From Prevotella sp. UBA7594 (lineage in GTDB: Bacteria; Bacteroidota; Bacteroidia; Bacteroidales; Bacteroidaceae): a DNA stretch of 12,773 nt. Shown piece after piece: positions 1 to 7,853 of the stretch (position 1 is the stretch's first letter; each line of letters begins with the position of its first letter). The stretch is from assembly GCA_002490315.1 (NCBI GenBank), contig DLKG01000006.1:56359-69131 (forward strand). The letters run 5' to 3'. Made by a program: the position numbers and the translations under genes. Below the pieces are notes generated by a model. That model ran no database searches. It worked only from the letters and a program-made list of their open reading frames with translations, and was not told where the DNA came from.

Positions 1-323
1 GATAACTGGCCTTTCTTTTCAATGTAAGTTTTGAGTGTAATTCCCTCAACATATTCCATTACAATATAGTGAAGTCCCTCTTCACTTCCTACATCATAAA
101 TATTTACAATATTTGGATGCTCCAGCCCTGCTGCTGACTGTGCCTCCGTACGAAATTTCGCTACAAATCCACGATCTTCTGAAAATTCCGGTTTTAATAC
201 TTTAATTGCCACAAAACGGCCAAGCACATGGTCCTTTGCCTTATAAACATCGGACATCCCGCCTGCGCCGATCTTACTTACGATTTCATAGCGATCTGCT
301 AAATACGTACCAACTGTTAACAT
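1..323 (-). CDS. prkC: Serine/threonine protein kinase PrkC, N-terminal fragment (cut by window edge)
   Basis: Hanks-type Ser/Thr kinase, of which only the first 107 codons are visible; the gene continues beyond base 1. The translation begins [19 protein letters not shown] and shows the glycine-rich loop GAGGMSDVY (residues 19-27), the VAIK lysine that holds ATP (K41), the expected helix-C glutamate in FRTEA (E60) and a hinge MEYV near residue 90. The PrkC family normally has a cytosolic kinase domain, one membrane helix and extracellular PASTA repeats that sense peptidoglycan fragments; those parts are outside the window. The ATG at 321-323 follows GAGGTG with about 5 bases of spacing, and this ribosome binding site overlaps the prpC stop region. 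The start is 12 bases after the prpC stop, so the opposing phosphatase and kinase are probably co-translated. The kinase call is very secure; the PrkC name rests on the pairing with prpC and on gene order. Confidence 0.95.
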   Translation of the reverse strand, partial: MLTVGTYLADRYEIVSKIGAGGMSDVYKAKDHVLGRFVAIKVLKPEFSEDRGFVAKFRTEAQSAAGLEHPNIVNIYDVGSEEGLHYIVMEYVEGITLKTYIEKKGQL

Positions 324-335
324 TCTTTCACCTCA

Positions 336-1064
336 TCAAGAAAATGGTTCTATAATCATTACTGTAATATTGTCTTTTCCACCGTTGTCATTTGCAGTTT
401 TTACAAGGAACCCGGCACGTTCCTCTAATGAAGCGTCCTGCAGAACAATTCTGCGAATTTCTTCATCTTCTACCATATTCGTGAGTCCATCTGTGCAGAT
501 CAGAATGTGGTCATCTTCTTTTAACTCCACTTCAAAAAAATCTGCCTCTACTTCTTCCCCTGCGCCGACTGCGCGGGTAATGATATTTTTGTCCGGATGC
601 TCACGGGCTTCCTTGGCACCTACTTCACCGATTCTGACCATCTCCGCCACAAGAGAATGATCTCTTGTGATCTGACGGATTCCATCTGTATCGATGATAT
701 ACAGTCTGCTATCCCCGACATTTGCAACGTAAAGCCGTCCGTCAATAATCGTGGCTGCAACAAGTGTCGTCCCCATACCTTTTTTCGCTTCATCTTCTGC
801 TGCTTCCGTGATCAGAAGTCTGTTTGCAGTTGTTATTGCCTCTTTTAAAATTGTAACTGGTTCTTCTCCCGAACTCCGGGACACGGATGCAACGATGCGC
901 TGCGTTGTGTAACGCGATGCGTAATCTCCTGCTTTGTGTCCCCCCATACCATCTGCAACAATGTACAGATTCGGGAGATTCCCAACGGGTTCATCCGACG
1001 CAAAAAAATAATCCTGATTCATTTCACGAAGGATGCCTGTATCCGTTATGGAATACGTCTTCAT
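336..1064 (-). CDS. prpC: PP2C-family serine/threonine phosphatase PrpC (Stp)
   Basis: Metal-dependent PP2C phosphatase of 242 residues, a usual length for the bacterial PrpC/Stp family, with no signal peptide or membrane segment, hence cytosolic. It removes phosphate from Ser/Thr residues of PrkC and its targets. The metal-binding motifs are all present in order: NQD (16-18), DGMGGH (38-43), GTTL (98-101), GDSR (117-120), CTDG (190-193, with D192) and GGKDN (228-232). The ATG at 1062-1064 has AGAAAGGA 8 bases upstream. The preceding 76-base gap carries a promoter candidate, so prpC probably begins its own transcript with prkC while also receiving read-through from rlmN. All catalytic aspartates are intact. 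The assignment is secure from motifs plus the adjacent kinase. Confidence 0.96.
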   Translation of the reverse strand: MKTYSITDTGILREMNQDYFFASDEPVGNLPNLYIVADGMGGHKAGDYASRYTTQRIVASVSRSSGEEPVTILKEAITTANRLLITEAAEDEAKKGMGTTLVAATIIDGRLYVANVGDSRLYIIDTDGIRQITRDHSLVAEMVRIGEVGAKEAREHPDKNIITRAVGAGEEVEADFFEVELKEDDHILICTDGLTNMVEDEEIRRIVLQDASLEERAGFLVKTANDNGGKDNITVMIIEPFS

Positions 1065-1082
1065 CCGCTTTATCCTTTCTCA

Positions 1083-1094
1083 ATTACATGTAAT
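1083..1094. repeat. Perfect 12-base palindrome overlapping the prpC promoter
   Basis: ATTACATGTAAT is identical on both strands. It overlaps three bases of the candidate -10 box of the prpC promoter and the likely transcription start. This placement fits an operator for a dimeric repressor, but a palindrome of this length in AT-rich DNA can arise by chance. No regulator is identified. Confidence 0.45.
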
Positions 1095-1120
1095 ATACAT
1101 ACTCTTCCATCATCTGTCTA
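1092..1120 (-). promoter_or_regulatory. Candidate sigma-A promoter for prpC-prkC
   Basis: Read on the minus strand, TAGACA (1115-1120; 5 of 6 to TTGACA) is separated by exactly 17 bases from TATATT (1092-1097; 5 of 6 to TATAAT). Transcription would start near 1085, giving a leader of about 20 bases before the prpC ATG at 1064. It lies in the only noncoding gap between rlmN and prpC (1065-1140), where I see no terminator-like hairpin. The call is by consensus match only. Confidence 0.6.
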
Positions 1121-1140
1121 TCTTAGCACATGCCTTTTCG

Positions 1141-2190
1141 TTATGCAAGTATCTGATTCTCTTTGTACTTACGCCTCAGCTGTCCGCAGGCCCCGTCAAT
1201 ATCACGTCCCATCTCCCGGCGCACAGTTACCGTTAATCCTCCGCGTTCAAGTTTTTCCTTAAAAGCTTCAATGACGTGTGTATTCGACTGCACATAATCC
1301 CGCTCCTTGATCGGATTCACCGGAATCAGATTCACATGACAGTTCATCCCATGGATCAGTTCCGTCAATTCTTTTGCATCTTCTTTTGTATCATTGACGC
1401 CGCCTACCAGACTGTACTCAAACGTCACACGTCTGCCCGTCTGTTCAAAATAATACCTGCAGGCATCAATCACTTCATGAATATCATATTTGTTTGCCAC
1501 CGGCATCAGCTCTAAACGTTTTTTCTGATTGGAAGCATGCAAAGATAACGCAAGTGTAATGGCCAGTTTTTTATCCGCCAATTCCCGCATCCGCGGAACA
1601 ATTCCACAGGTGGAAACGGTCAGGTTTCTCTGACTGATGTGAAGTCCATTTTCATCCGTCAGCAAAGTGATAAATTTTACCAGATTGTCAAAATTATCCA
1701 TCGGCTCCCCGGTACCCATGACAACAACATTCGAAATCCGCTCTCCGATATCCTTGCCAATCTGGTAGATCTGATCCAGCATTTCTGACGGTGTAAGCCC
1801 TCTTACCAATCCATCCAGCGTCGATGCACAGAAACGGCAGCCCATCCGACAGCCGACCTGAGAAGAAATACAAACCGAATTTCCATGCTTATATTTCATC
1901 AATACGCTCTCAATGACATTTCCATCTTCTAATAAAAACAGATATTTGCGGGTTCCATCCAGTTTGGAAATCTGCACCTGTTCTTTTTTGAGTGTAATAA
2001 TCCTGCAGGTTTCATCCAGTTGTTCCCGCAACGCTTTGGAAAGATTCGTCATCTCCGCAAAACTTTCCACCTGCCGCACATGCAGCCACTCATATACCTG
2101 TTTTGCCCGAAATGCTTTCTCCCCCATATCGAAAAAAAAGGTTTTCAATTCTTCCAGGTCCATGGATTTAATATCTGTCTTTTCACTCAT
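1141..2190 (-). CDS. rlmN: Dual-specificity rRNA/tRNA adenine C2-methyltransferase RlmN
   Basis: Radical-SAM enzyme that methylates C2 of adenosine 2503 in 23S rRNA and, in characterised homologues, A37 of some tRNAs. It has 349 residues, normal for the family. The iron-sulfur motif CxxxCxxC is at C114, C118 and C121. The two mechanistic cysteines are in place: C107, seven residues before the first cluster cysteine as in E. coli C118, and C335 in the C-terminal GRDIDGACGQL segment, matching the methyl-carrying C355 of E. coli. GTGEPMDN (159-166) is the typical SAM-binding GEP region. The presence of C335 argues for RlmN and against a degenerate copy; Cfr is a close relative but is disfavoured by the housekeeping context. 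The ATG at 2188-2190 is 4 bases after the rsmB stop. The best Shine-Dalgarno (AAGGAG) is about 13 bases upstream, so translational coupling is likely. M10 is an alternative start but would remove conserved N-terminal sequence. Confidence 0.97.
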   Translation of the reverse strand: MSEKTDIKSMDLEELKTFFFDMGEKAFRAKQVYEWLHVRQVESFAEMTNLSKALREQLDETCRIITLKKEQVQISKLDGTRKYLFLLEDGNVIESVLMKYKHGNSVCISSQVGCRMGCRFCASTLDGLVRGLTPSEMLDQIYQIGKDIGERISNVVVMGTGEPMDNFDNLVKFITLLTDENGLHISQRNLTVSTCGIVPRMRELADKKLAITLALSLHASNQKKRLELMPVANKYDIHEVIDACRYYFEQTGRRVTFEYSLVGGVNDTKEDAKELTELIHGMNCHVNLIPVNPIKERDYVQSNTHVIEAFKEKLERGGLTVTVRREMGRDIDGACGQLRRKYKENQILA

Positions 2191-2194
2191 CCTC

Positions 2195-3481
2195 TTATCT
2201 ACTCCTTACCAGCTTTGCAAGAAAAAATCCGTCACTTCCGACTTCTCCAGGGAAAATCTGTCTCTGGAACTCCAGTGAAAATTCCGGATGCTCCTTTAAA
2301 AACCATGCGGTGTTATCCTCATTTTCTGCCCGGTTTATCGTACAGGTACTGTACACAAGCGTCCCGCCCGGTCTGACATAATCCCAGACAACCGAAAGAA
2401 TCTGTCTTTGCAGTTTTGCAAGCTCAGCCGCCTTTTCTTCTGTCATCTTATAACGGATATCTGTTTTCTTTCCCATAACGCCCAGACCGGAACACGGCAG
2501 ATCACAGACTAAAACATCCGCTTTTTGATGGGAATCCGGATCATCTACCGTTGCATCCATCTGCACCGCTTTCATATTTGACAATCCATGTCTGGTAATA
2601 TTCTCTCGGATCAGATCTACTTTATATTCTGTCAGATCCCTTGCCTCTACCATCCCGCTTCCCTGAAGCAGCTCTGCCATATGGGTACTCTTTCCTCCTG
2701 GTGCCGCACACACATCAATCACATAATCATTCTTTTTTGGTGCCGCAGTTTCCGCAACCAGCATGGAGCTAACATCCTGTACATAAAACAGCCCTTCTTT
2801 AAAACTTTTCATTCCCGCCAGATGATCCAGTCCGGAAATTTCAAAAGCATACGGCAGTTCCGGAACCGCATGTACCGTCACTCCTTCTGTTTTAAGTCTT
2901 TTTGCAAGATCTTCCGGTGTCACTGCGGAAAGATTGGTGCGGATTGTCAACCGGTTTTCAGCGGTGAGTCCTTCTAAAATCTGACGTGTCTTTTCCTCCC
3001 CATAACTTTCGGTCCATGTGTCCACGATCCATTCCGGCATCGAATATGTAACGCTCAGATTCGGGAAGCGAACTTCTTTCCAGCCTCTTGCCACACTGCG
3101 CAGGACACCGTTGACAAATCCGCTCAAGCCGGAAAACCCACGCTTTCTTGCCAGTTTTACCGCCTCATTGCATACTGCCGAATCCGGCACACTGTCCATA
3201 TACATAATCTGATAAACGCTCATGCGCATAAGATTGCGGATGAGCGGTTTCATTTTCTTTACTCTGGTTTTGGAAAACTGATCGATCACATAGTCCAGCG
3301 TCAGCTGCCTTTCCAGTGTTCCCTCCATCAGGCGTGTCAGAAAAGCACGTTCCTGTTTTCCCAGATACTGATATTTGTCGAGCACATCGCGGAGGACCAG
3401 ATGACTGTACTGCCCCTCCTCATTGACTGCCAGAAGCATTTCCAGCACCAGTGCCCTCTCATTGATCTTATTAGTCGTCAC
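2195..3481 (-). CDS. rsmB: 16S rRNA (cytosine-967-C5)-methyltransferase RsmB, GTG start
   Basis: SAM-dependent enzyme that makes m5C967 in 16S rRNA; 428 residues from the chosen start, with cytosolic composition. The N-terminal third (about 1-140) is a NusB-like RNA-binding domain and the remainder is the RsmB/Nop2 methyltransferase. Visible motifs are DVCAAPGGKST (256-266, SAM motif I), CDLPCSG (C330 in motif IV) and YSTCT (catalytic C380), ending with a DGFFLAKL segment typical of the family. The open frame extends 23 codons further upstream, but that part lies inside the zinc peptidase gene. The GTG at 3479-3481 has GGAGG 8 bases upstream and starts a peptide MTTNKINERALVLEML that fits the family N-terminus. 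This gives an 11-base overlap with the upstream gene and suggests coupled translation. Fmt, Def and RlmN neighbours match the Bacillus order. Confidence 0.96.
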   Translation of the reverse strand: MTTNKINERALVLEMLLAVNEEGQYSHLVLRDVLDKYQYLGKQERAFLTRLMEGTLERQLTLDYVIDQFSKTRVKKMKPLIRNLMRMSVYQIMYMDSVPDSAVCNEAVKLARKRGFSGLSGFVNGVLRSVARGWKEVRFPNLSVTYSMPEWIVDTWTESYGEEKTRQILEGLTAENRLTIRTNLSAVTPEDLAKRLKTEGVTVHAVPELPYAFEISGLDHLAGMKSFKEGLFYVQDVSSMLVAETAAPKKNDYVIDVCAAPGGKSTHMAELLQGSGMVEARDLTEYKVDLIRENITRHGLSNMKAVQMDATVDDPDSHQKADVLVCDLPCSGLGVMGKKTDIRYKMTEEKAAELAKLQRQILSVVWDYVRPGGTLVYSTCTINRAENEDNTAWFLKEHPEFSLEFQRQIFPGEVGSDGFFLAKLVRSR

Positions 3482-4175
3482 GACTTCTTCCTCCAAACAG
3501 TAAAACAATTCGAAGCAGCTGCAGGATTGCTGCTGCCGCACTTGCCACATACGTAAGCGCTGCTGCTGTGAGAACCTTTCTTGTGTAATGAAGTTCCTGA
3601 TCTCCGAGAATTCCCTGTTCTCTCAGCTGAACCATCGCACGACGCGAAGCATCAAACTCAACCGGAAGTGTGATCAGCTGGAATAATACAGCAAACGAAA
3701 ACAACAGAATTCCGATATTGATAATCATCATGGACGAACGGCTGTTTATAATCACGCCAAGAATGATCACCGGCCATGCAAGCATGGAACCAAAATTTGC
3801 AATCGGCACAAACGCGGTACGTAACCGAAGCGGCACATATCCTCTGGCATGCTGGATCGCATGTCCGCATTCATGTGCTGCCACACCCACAGCTGCAACC
3901 GAAGTCTGGTTACAGACACTGTCGGAAAGATTGAGTGTCTTATTGGCGGGATTGTAATGATCGGTCAAGTTTCCCGATACATGCTGCACCCGCACATCAT
4001 AAATTCCTGCTGCATGCAAAATCCGCTCTGCCGCCTGTGCTCCCGTCATTCCTGACATACTGCGGTAGGCAGAATATTTGTTGAATGTTGTCTTTACCCG
4101 TGCAGATGCAATCATACAGATTACTGCACCGATAACAACCAGTATATAGGTACTGTCCCAATAAATGTATGGCAT
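3471..4175 (-). CDS. YugP-like membrane zinc metallopeptidase (Zn_peptidase_2 family)
   Basis: Predicted integral-membrane zinc protease of 234 residues, close to the usual YugP length. Hydrophobic segments lie near residues 8-24, 123-143, 148-170 and 205-228. The zinc-binding HExxH appears as HECGH (101-105, catalytic E102), and PVEFDASRRA (171-180) should supply the downstream acidic ligand (E173). The stretch between them with NLSDSVCN is also characteristic of the family. The substrate is not known for the family in general, so no specific role is given. The ATG at 4173-4175 has a strong GGAGGTG 5 bases upstream, 15 bases after the fmt stop. Its 3' end overlaps rsmB by 11 bases. B. subtilis has fmt directly followed by rsmB, so this gene is an insertion relative to that order, kept in frame with the operon. 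Confidence 0.92.
   Translation of the reverse strand: MPYIYWDSTYILVVIGAVICMIASARVKTTFNKYSAYRSMSGMTGAQAAERILHAAGIYDVRVQHVSGNLTDHYNPANKTLNLSDSVCNQTSVAAVGVAAHECGHAIQHARGYVPLRLRTAFVPIANFGSMLAWPVIILGVIINSRSSMMIINIGILLFSFAVLFQLITLPVEFDASRRAMVQLREQGILGDQELHYTRKVLTAAALTYVASAAAAILQLLRIVLLFGGRSRDD
3490..3494 (-). promoter_or_regulatory. Ribosome binding site that decides the rsmB start
   Basis: GGAGG on the minus strand lies 8 bases upstream of the GTG at 3481, within the last codons of the zinc peptidase gene. It supports GTG over the upstream ATG at 3550, which would require a long overlap of about 80 bases. Confidence 0.75.
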
Positions 4176-4190
4176 AAATCCACCTCCATC

Positions 4191-5123
4191 TTACTGCTGT
4201 AAAAAAGATCCCTCTGCAACCGGATAGCCACGCAGAAATGATCCTGCATCCATCCGTTTCTTACCGGCGAGCTGTACTTCCAAAAGTTCCAGTCCACCCT
4301 CTCCGGTCTGTACCACCATCGTATTTTTTCCGACTTTACAGATACAGCCCGGTGCATAAGCTCCATCCGTCTTTACTACCCGCGCTTTCCAGATCTTAAA
4401 CGCTTTATTATCCAGATGGGTATAGGCACTCGGCCATGGATTTAATCCACGGATCAGGCGCTCAATCTCCACCGCCGGCTTTTTCCAGTCAATATCTCCC
4501 AGTTCCTTGGAAATCATCTTCGTGTGGGTACTTGCCTCATTGTCCTGCGGTGTAAAAGTTGCCGTTTTATTTTCCAGCATCTGCATAGTTTCCACGCACA
4601 GCTCGGCACCGACTGTCGCCAACTTGTCAAACAGACTTCCACCCGTCTCATCCTCTGCAATGCGCACCTGCTTTTTGGCAATGATATCTCCGGTATCCAG
4701 TCCGACATCCATGCGCATGATGGTGACTCCCGTAATCTCATCTCCATTGATCACAGCCCACTGAATCGGTGCCGCACCACGATATTTCGGAAGCAGGGAT
4801 GCATGTACATTAATGCAGCCATATTTTGGAAGATCGAGAATACTCTTTGGAAGAATCTGCCCGAAAGCTGCCACTATGATAATATCCGGCGCAAACTTTT
4901 TTAAATATTCCACACTTGCATCTTCCCGGATTTTTACCGGCTGGAAGACTTCCAGTCCATGAGAAACCGCACATTCCTTTACCGGTGGAAACTGCATGGT
5001 ATTCCCACGTCCCTTTGGTTTGTCCGGCTGTGTGACCACAAGCATAACCTCGTGTCCGGCCTCTATGATCTTTTCCAGTGTATTCACCGCAAAATCCGGT
5101 GTTCCCATAAAAATTACTTTCAT
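4191..5123 (-). CDS. fmt: Methionyl-tRNA formyltransferase
   Basis: Transfers a formyl group from 10-formyltetrahydrofolate to Met-tRNAfMet for translation initiation. From the chosen start it has 310 residues, the normal size. The N-terminal formyltransferase fold holds MGTPDFA (6-12), NVHASLLPKYRGAAP (105-119) with catalytic N105 and H107, and GLDTGD (141-146) with D143; these match E. coli N106, H108 and D144 with a one-residue offset. The C-terminal tRNA-binding domain follows from about residue 205. The open frame reaches back 8 codons to 5147, but that ATG is inside def; the ATG at 5121-5123 has AGAGGA 5 bases upstream and begins with the conserved MKVIFMGTPDF. It starts one base after the def stop (TAA-T-ATG), a clear coupling of the two enzymes that act on the same formyl group. 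Confidence 0.97.
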   Translation of the reverse strand: MKVIFMGTPDFAVNTLEKIIEAGHEVMLVVTQPDKPKGRGNTMQFPPVKECAVSHGLEVFQPVKIREDASVEYLKKFAPDIIIVAAFGQILPKSILDLPKYGCINVHASLLPKYRGAAPIQWAVINGDEITGVTIMRMDVGLDTGDIIAKKQVRIAEDETGGSLFDKLATVGAELCVETMQMLENKTATFTPQDNEASTHTKMISKELGDIDWKKPAVEIERLIRGLNPWPSAYTHLDNKAFKIWKARVVKTDGAYAPGCICKVGKNTMVVQTGEGGLELLEVQLAGKKRMDAGSFLRGYPVAEGSFLQQ

Positions 5124-5124
5124 A

Positions 5125-5610
5125 TTATTCCTCTTCCGGCTCCTCATAATTCACATCGTGAAGTCCGCCTTCTACTTTTTCTGTGTACATATGTCCATCC
5201 AGATGATCCAGCTCATGGCAAATGCAGCGTGCCATCAGGCCTTCGCCTTCCACTTCCCACTCATTCATATCCAGATCATAAAATTTTGCCTTTACATGAT
5301 TTGGGCGTGTCACCTGACCAGCTTTTCCCGGAAGACTTAAACAGCCTTCATCTCCGGTCTGCTCTCCGTCAGACTCAATAATTTCCGGGTTGATCATAAT
5401 AAATGGTCCTTGTCCATCCCCGATGTCAATGACTACCATACGCTTTAAAATACCAACCTGCGGTGCAGCAAGTCCTACTCCGTTTGCCTCATACATGGTT
5501 TCGAGCATATCCTCTGCCAGTGTACGGATACGATCCGTCACCTCCGGAATTGGTCTGCATACTTTTGTCAGTACGGGATCTCCCTGAATTCGAATTGTTC
5601 TAAGTGCCAT
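5125..5610 (-). CDS. def: Peptide deformylase, type 1
   Basis: Removes the N-formyl group from nascent proteins; 161 residues, a common length for type 1 enzymes. All three catalytic motifs are intact: GVGLAAPQVG (44-53), EGCLS (88-92) with metal ligand C90, and HELDH (132-136) with ligands H132 and H136 and general base E133. The short C-terminus after HELDHLDG, ending in an acidic tail (EEPEEE), and the EGCLS rather than EGCLSxxG with the long type 2 insertions favour type 1. The ATG at 5608-5610 has GGAGG 5 bases upstream, overlapping the priA stop (TAGGAGG). The gene is 9 bases after priA and one base before fmt, as in many Firmicutes. Confidence 0.97.
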   Translation of the reverse strand: MALRTIRIQGDPVLTKVCRPIPEVTDRIRTLAEDMLETMYEANGVGLAAPQVGILKRMVVIDIGDGQGPFIMINPEIIESDGEQTGDEGCLSLPGKAGQVTRPNHVKAKFYDLDMNEWEVEGEGLMARCICHELDHLDGHMYTEKVEGGLHDVNYEEPEEE

Positions 5611-5619
5611 AATTACCTC

Positions 5620-7851
5620 CTAAAAACCACTTGTCGGGTTGAAATCAAACTGTACAGACACATTCGAAAATGCGCTGTTCTTTTTTATTTTTTGTTCCAC
5701 AAGATCCTTACATGCCACCAGTGTCTTATATTCCGGTGCTTTCATATAAATAACCTTGCGGTACACATCACTTATTTTTGCAATGGATGCATCTGCCGGC
5801 CCTACCAGCATAATATTTTTTCCTTTTTGTGATATGACGCGGTGCAGAAATTCCGCGAGATATCCGGCGGCAGCTGTCGTCACCTGCGGATCTGTCCCTG
5901 TACAATGGATCAAAAGCAGCTGCCACACCGGTGGATAGGCAAGCATTTTCCGATAAGCAATCTCCTGCTTATAAAATGCCTCGTAATCCTGTTTCTTTGC
6001 GGTCTGGATCGCAAAATGATCCGGATCATATGTCTGGATTACCGCCTGTCCCGGTTCCTTTCCCCGTCCGGCACGTCCTACCGCCTGGGTCAGCAGCTGA
6101 AACGTCCGCTCCGATGCATGAAAATCCGGGACATGCAAAGACATATCTGCGGCAAGTACCCCTACTAGCGTCACATTTGGGAAATCATGTCCTTTGACAA
6201 TCATCTGTGTGCCAATCAGAATATCTGCCTCCTGATTGGCAAATGCATGCAGAATCTTCTCATAGGCATCCTTGGTCCGTGTGGTGTCAAAATCCATCCG
6301 CATCACACGCGCCTGTGGAAATCTCTGCTGCACTAACATCTCAATCTTCTGCGTGCCTGCCTTGAATCCACCTAAATATTTACTGCCACAGGATGGGCAG
6401 ATCTTTGGCAATGGCTGCTCATATCCGCAATAATGACAGACCATCCGCCCTCCCGCATGCTGGCTCAGCGAAACATCACAATGAGGACATTGTAACACAT
6501 ATCCACAGGCTCTGCATGAAATAAATCCGGAAATTCCTCTCCTGTTTAAAAACAGCATGATCTGCTGACGTTTTTTCAGACGGTCTTCCATCAGTTCCTG
6601 CAATCTCTCCGACAGGATGGAACGGTTTCCCGCCCGCAATTCACTGCGCAGATCTACGACCTCGCAATCCGGCAGCGGTTTCTTTTCCACACGCTCAGAC
6701 AACGTCAGCAGCTGATACGATCCCCGCATCGCCTGATAATAACTGTCCACCGAAGGCGTGGCAGAACCGAGCAGCACCGACGCATCGTTCATACGTGCAC
6801 GCTCGATTGCCACATCCCTTGCATGATACCGCGGTGCCGTCTCACTTTTGTAGGACGTCTCATGTTCCTCATCTATAATAATAAGACCTAATTGCGGAAA
6901 TGGTGTGAACAACGCAGAACGCGGTCCGATCATAATATCAATATCCCCCGCCTTGGCACGTTCAAACTGATCAAAGCGCTCTCCCTGGGAAAGTTTGGAA
7001 TTCATAATCGATACCCGGTCCCCAAACCGGTTGTAAAACCGCATCACGGTCTGATAGGTCAGTGCAATCTCCGGAATCAGAACAATAGCCTGCCGTCCCT
7101 GCTCCACCGTATGGGCGATCAGTTCCATATAAACTTCCGTTTTTCCGCTTCCGGTTACTCCTTTAAGCAGATACGTTTTATGAATACCCGTATCCATGTC
7201 CAAACAGACGGTATCCACAACCCGCTGCTGGTTCTCATTCAGGGTCAGATGATATCCTTTCTGATCCAGATGTGACACGGGATTGCGAAACTGTCTGCTT
7301 GTCTCTACCTTAAGAATCTGCTGCTGTGCCATGCCCCGGATCACCGCTGCTGATATATTCAGTTTTCCTGTGACAAGGGAATAATCGAGCACGGATTCCC
7401 GCAACAGTTCACGCAGCAGCCTGGCTTTCGCCGTATAATGTTTCTGTTCAAAGAGTGCCAGTTTCTGCTGTGCTTCCGCTTTAGAAAGTAACAATATAAT
7501 CTGTCGTTTCTGCACTTCTTTCGTCTGTCTGCGAATCGGCAATACCGTCTTTAATGCCTGATTCATAGTAGAGCCATAATTTTTGCGCATCCATCCTGCC
7601 AGTGCAATCAGCTGGGATTCCATAGCCACGCTTCCCTCATGTACCGAAAGAATGGGGCGAATCCGTTTGGGGTCAAATTCAGCTTCCTCCGTCAGTTCAA
7701 TGACATATCCTGTCAGTTTACGATTTCCAAACGGAATATCCACCTGTACGCCAACCTGTATGTCCTCCTGCAGATTTTCCGGAATGCTGTATTGAAAGGT
7801 CTTATCCAGTTTTTCTACTGATATATCTACAATTATGTTTGCATACTTCAT
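5620..7851 (-). CDS. priA: Primosomal protein N' (replication restart helicase PriA)
   Basis: Superfamily 2 DNA helicase that recognises stalled forks and reloads the replisome. It is 743 residues, within the normal range. The order is a 3'-DNA-binding domain (about 1-105), winged-helix region, helicase lobe 1 with Walker A GVTGSGKT (231-238), DEEH (327-330) and GSATPS (362-367), then eight zinc-binding cysteines (C446, C449, C455, C458, C472, C475, C485, C488), and lobe 2 with GTQMIVKGHDFP (548-558) and QAVGRAGRG (589-597). No catalytic motif is lost. The ATG at 7849-7851 is only 2 bases after the cobA-hemD stop. There is no good Shine-Dalgarno, just an A-rich AAAAGAA upstream, so translation probably depends on ribosomes ending cobA-hemD. 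In B. subtilis the gene before priA is coaBC, so the tetrapyrrole neighbour is a difference in layout. Confidence 0.97.
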   Translation of the reverse strand: MKYANIIVDISVEKLDKTFQYSIPENLQEDIQVGVQVDIPFGNRKLTGYVIELTEEAEFDPKRIRPILSVHEGSVAMESQLIALAGWMRKNYGSTMNQALKTVLPIRRQTKEVQKRQIILLLSKAEAQQKLALFEQKHYTAKARLLRELLRESVLDYSLVTGKLNISAAVIRGMAQQQILKVETSRQFRNPVSHLDQKGYHLTLNENQQRVVDTVCLDMDTGIHKTYLLKGVTGSGKTEVYMELIAHTVEQGRQAIVLIPEIALTYQTVMRFYNRFGDRVSIMNSKLSQGERFDQFERAKAGDIDIMIGPRSALFTPFPQLGLIIIDEEHETSYKSETAPRYHARDVAIERARMNDASVLLGSATPSVDSYYQAMRGSYQLLTLSERVEKKPLPDCEVVDLRSELRAGNRSILSERLQELMEDRLKKRQQIMLFLNRRGISGFISCRACGYVLQCPHCDVSLSQHAGGRMVCHYCGYEQPLPKICPSCGSKYLGGFKAGTQKIEMLVQQRFPQARVMRMDFDTTRTKDAYEKILHAFANQEADILIGTQMIVKGHDFPNVTLVGVLAADMSLHVPDFHASERTFQLLTQAVGRAGRGKEPGQAVIQTYDPDHFAIQTAKKQDYEAFYKQEIAYRKMLAYPPVWQLLLIHCTGTDPQVTTAAAGYLAEFLHRVISQKGKNIMLVGPADASIAKISDVYRKVIYMKAPEYKTLVACKDLVEQKIKKNSAFSNVSVQFDFNPTSGF

Positions 7852-7853
7852 AC

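Noticed and set aside
1913..2376. Two plus-strand open frames of about 120 codons over the rlmN/rsmB junction
   Set aside because: Both are antisense to well-supported genes, overlap each other in different frames, and show no family motifs.
3482..3550. Longer rsmB start at 3550
   Set aside because: The extra 23 residues are Cys/Gln-rich, unlike the NusB domain, and lie within the peptidase gene; GTG at 3481 has a proper ribosome binding site.
5124..5147. Longer fmt start at 5147
   Set aside because: The added residues MRSRKRNN precede the conserved MKVIFMGTPDF and lie inside def; the ATG at 5123 has its own Shine-Dalgarno.
4959..5381. 140-codon plus-strand open frame across the def-fmt junction
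   Set aside because: It lies antisense to two enzymes with complete catalytic motifs, has no recognisable domain and a composition expected of a reverse-strand shadow.
6892..7275. 127-codon plus-strand open frame inside priA
   Set aside because: It mirrors the helicase lobe of priA on the opposite strand and has no independent support.
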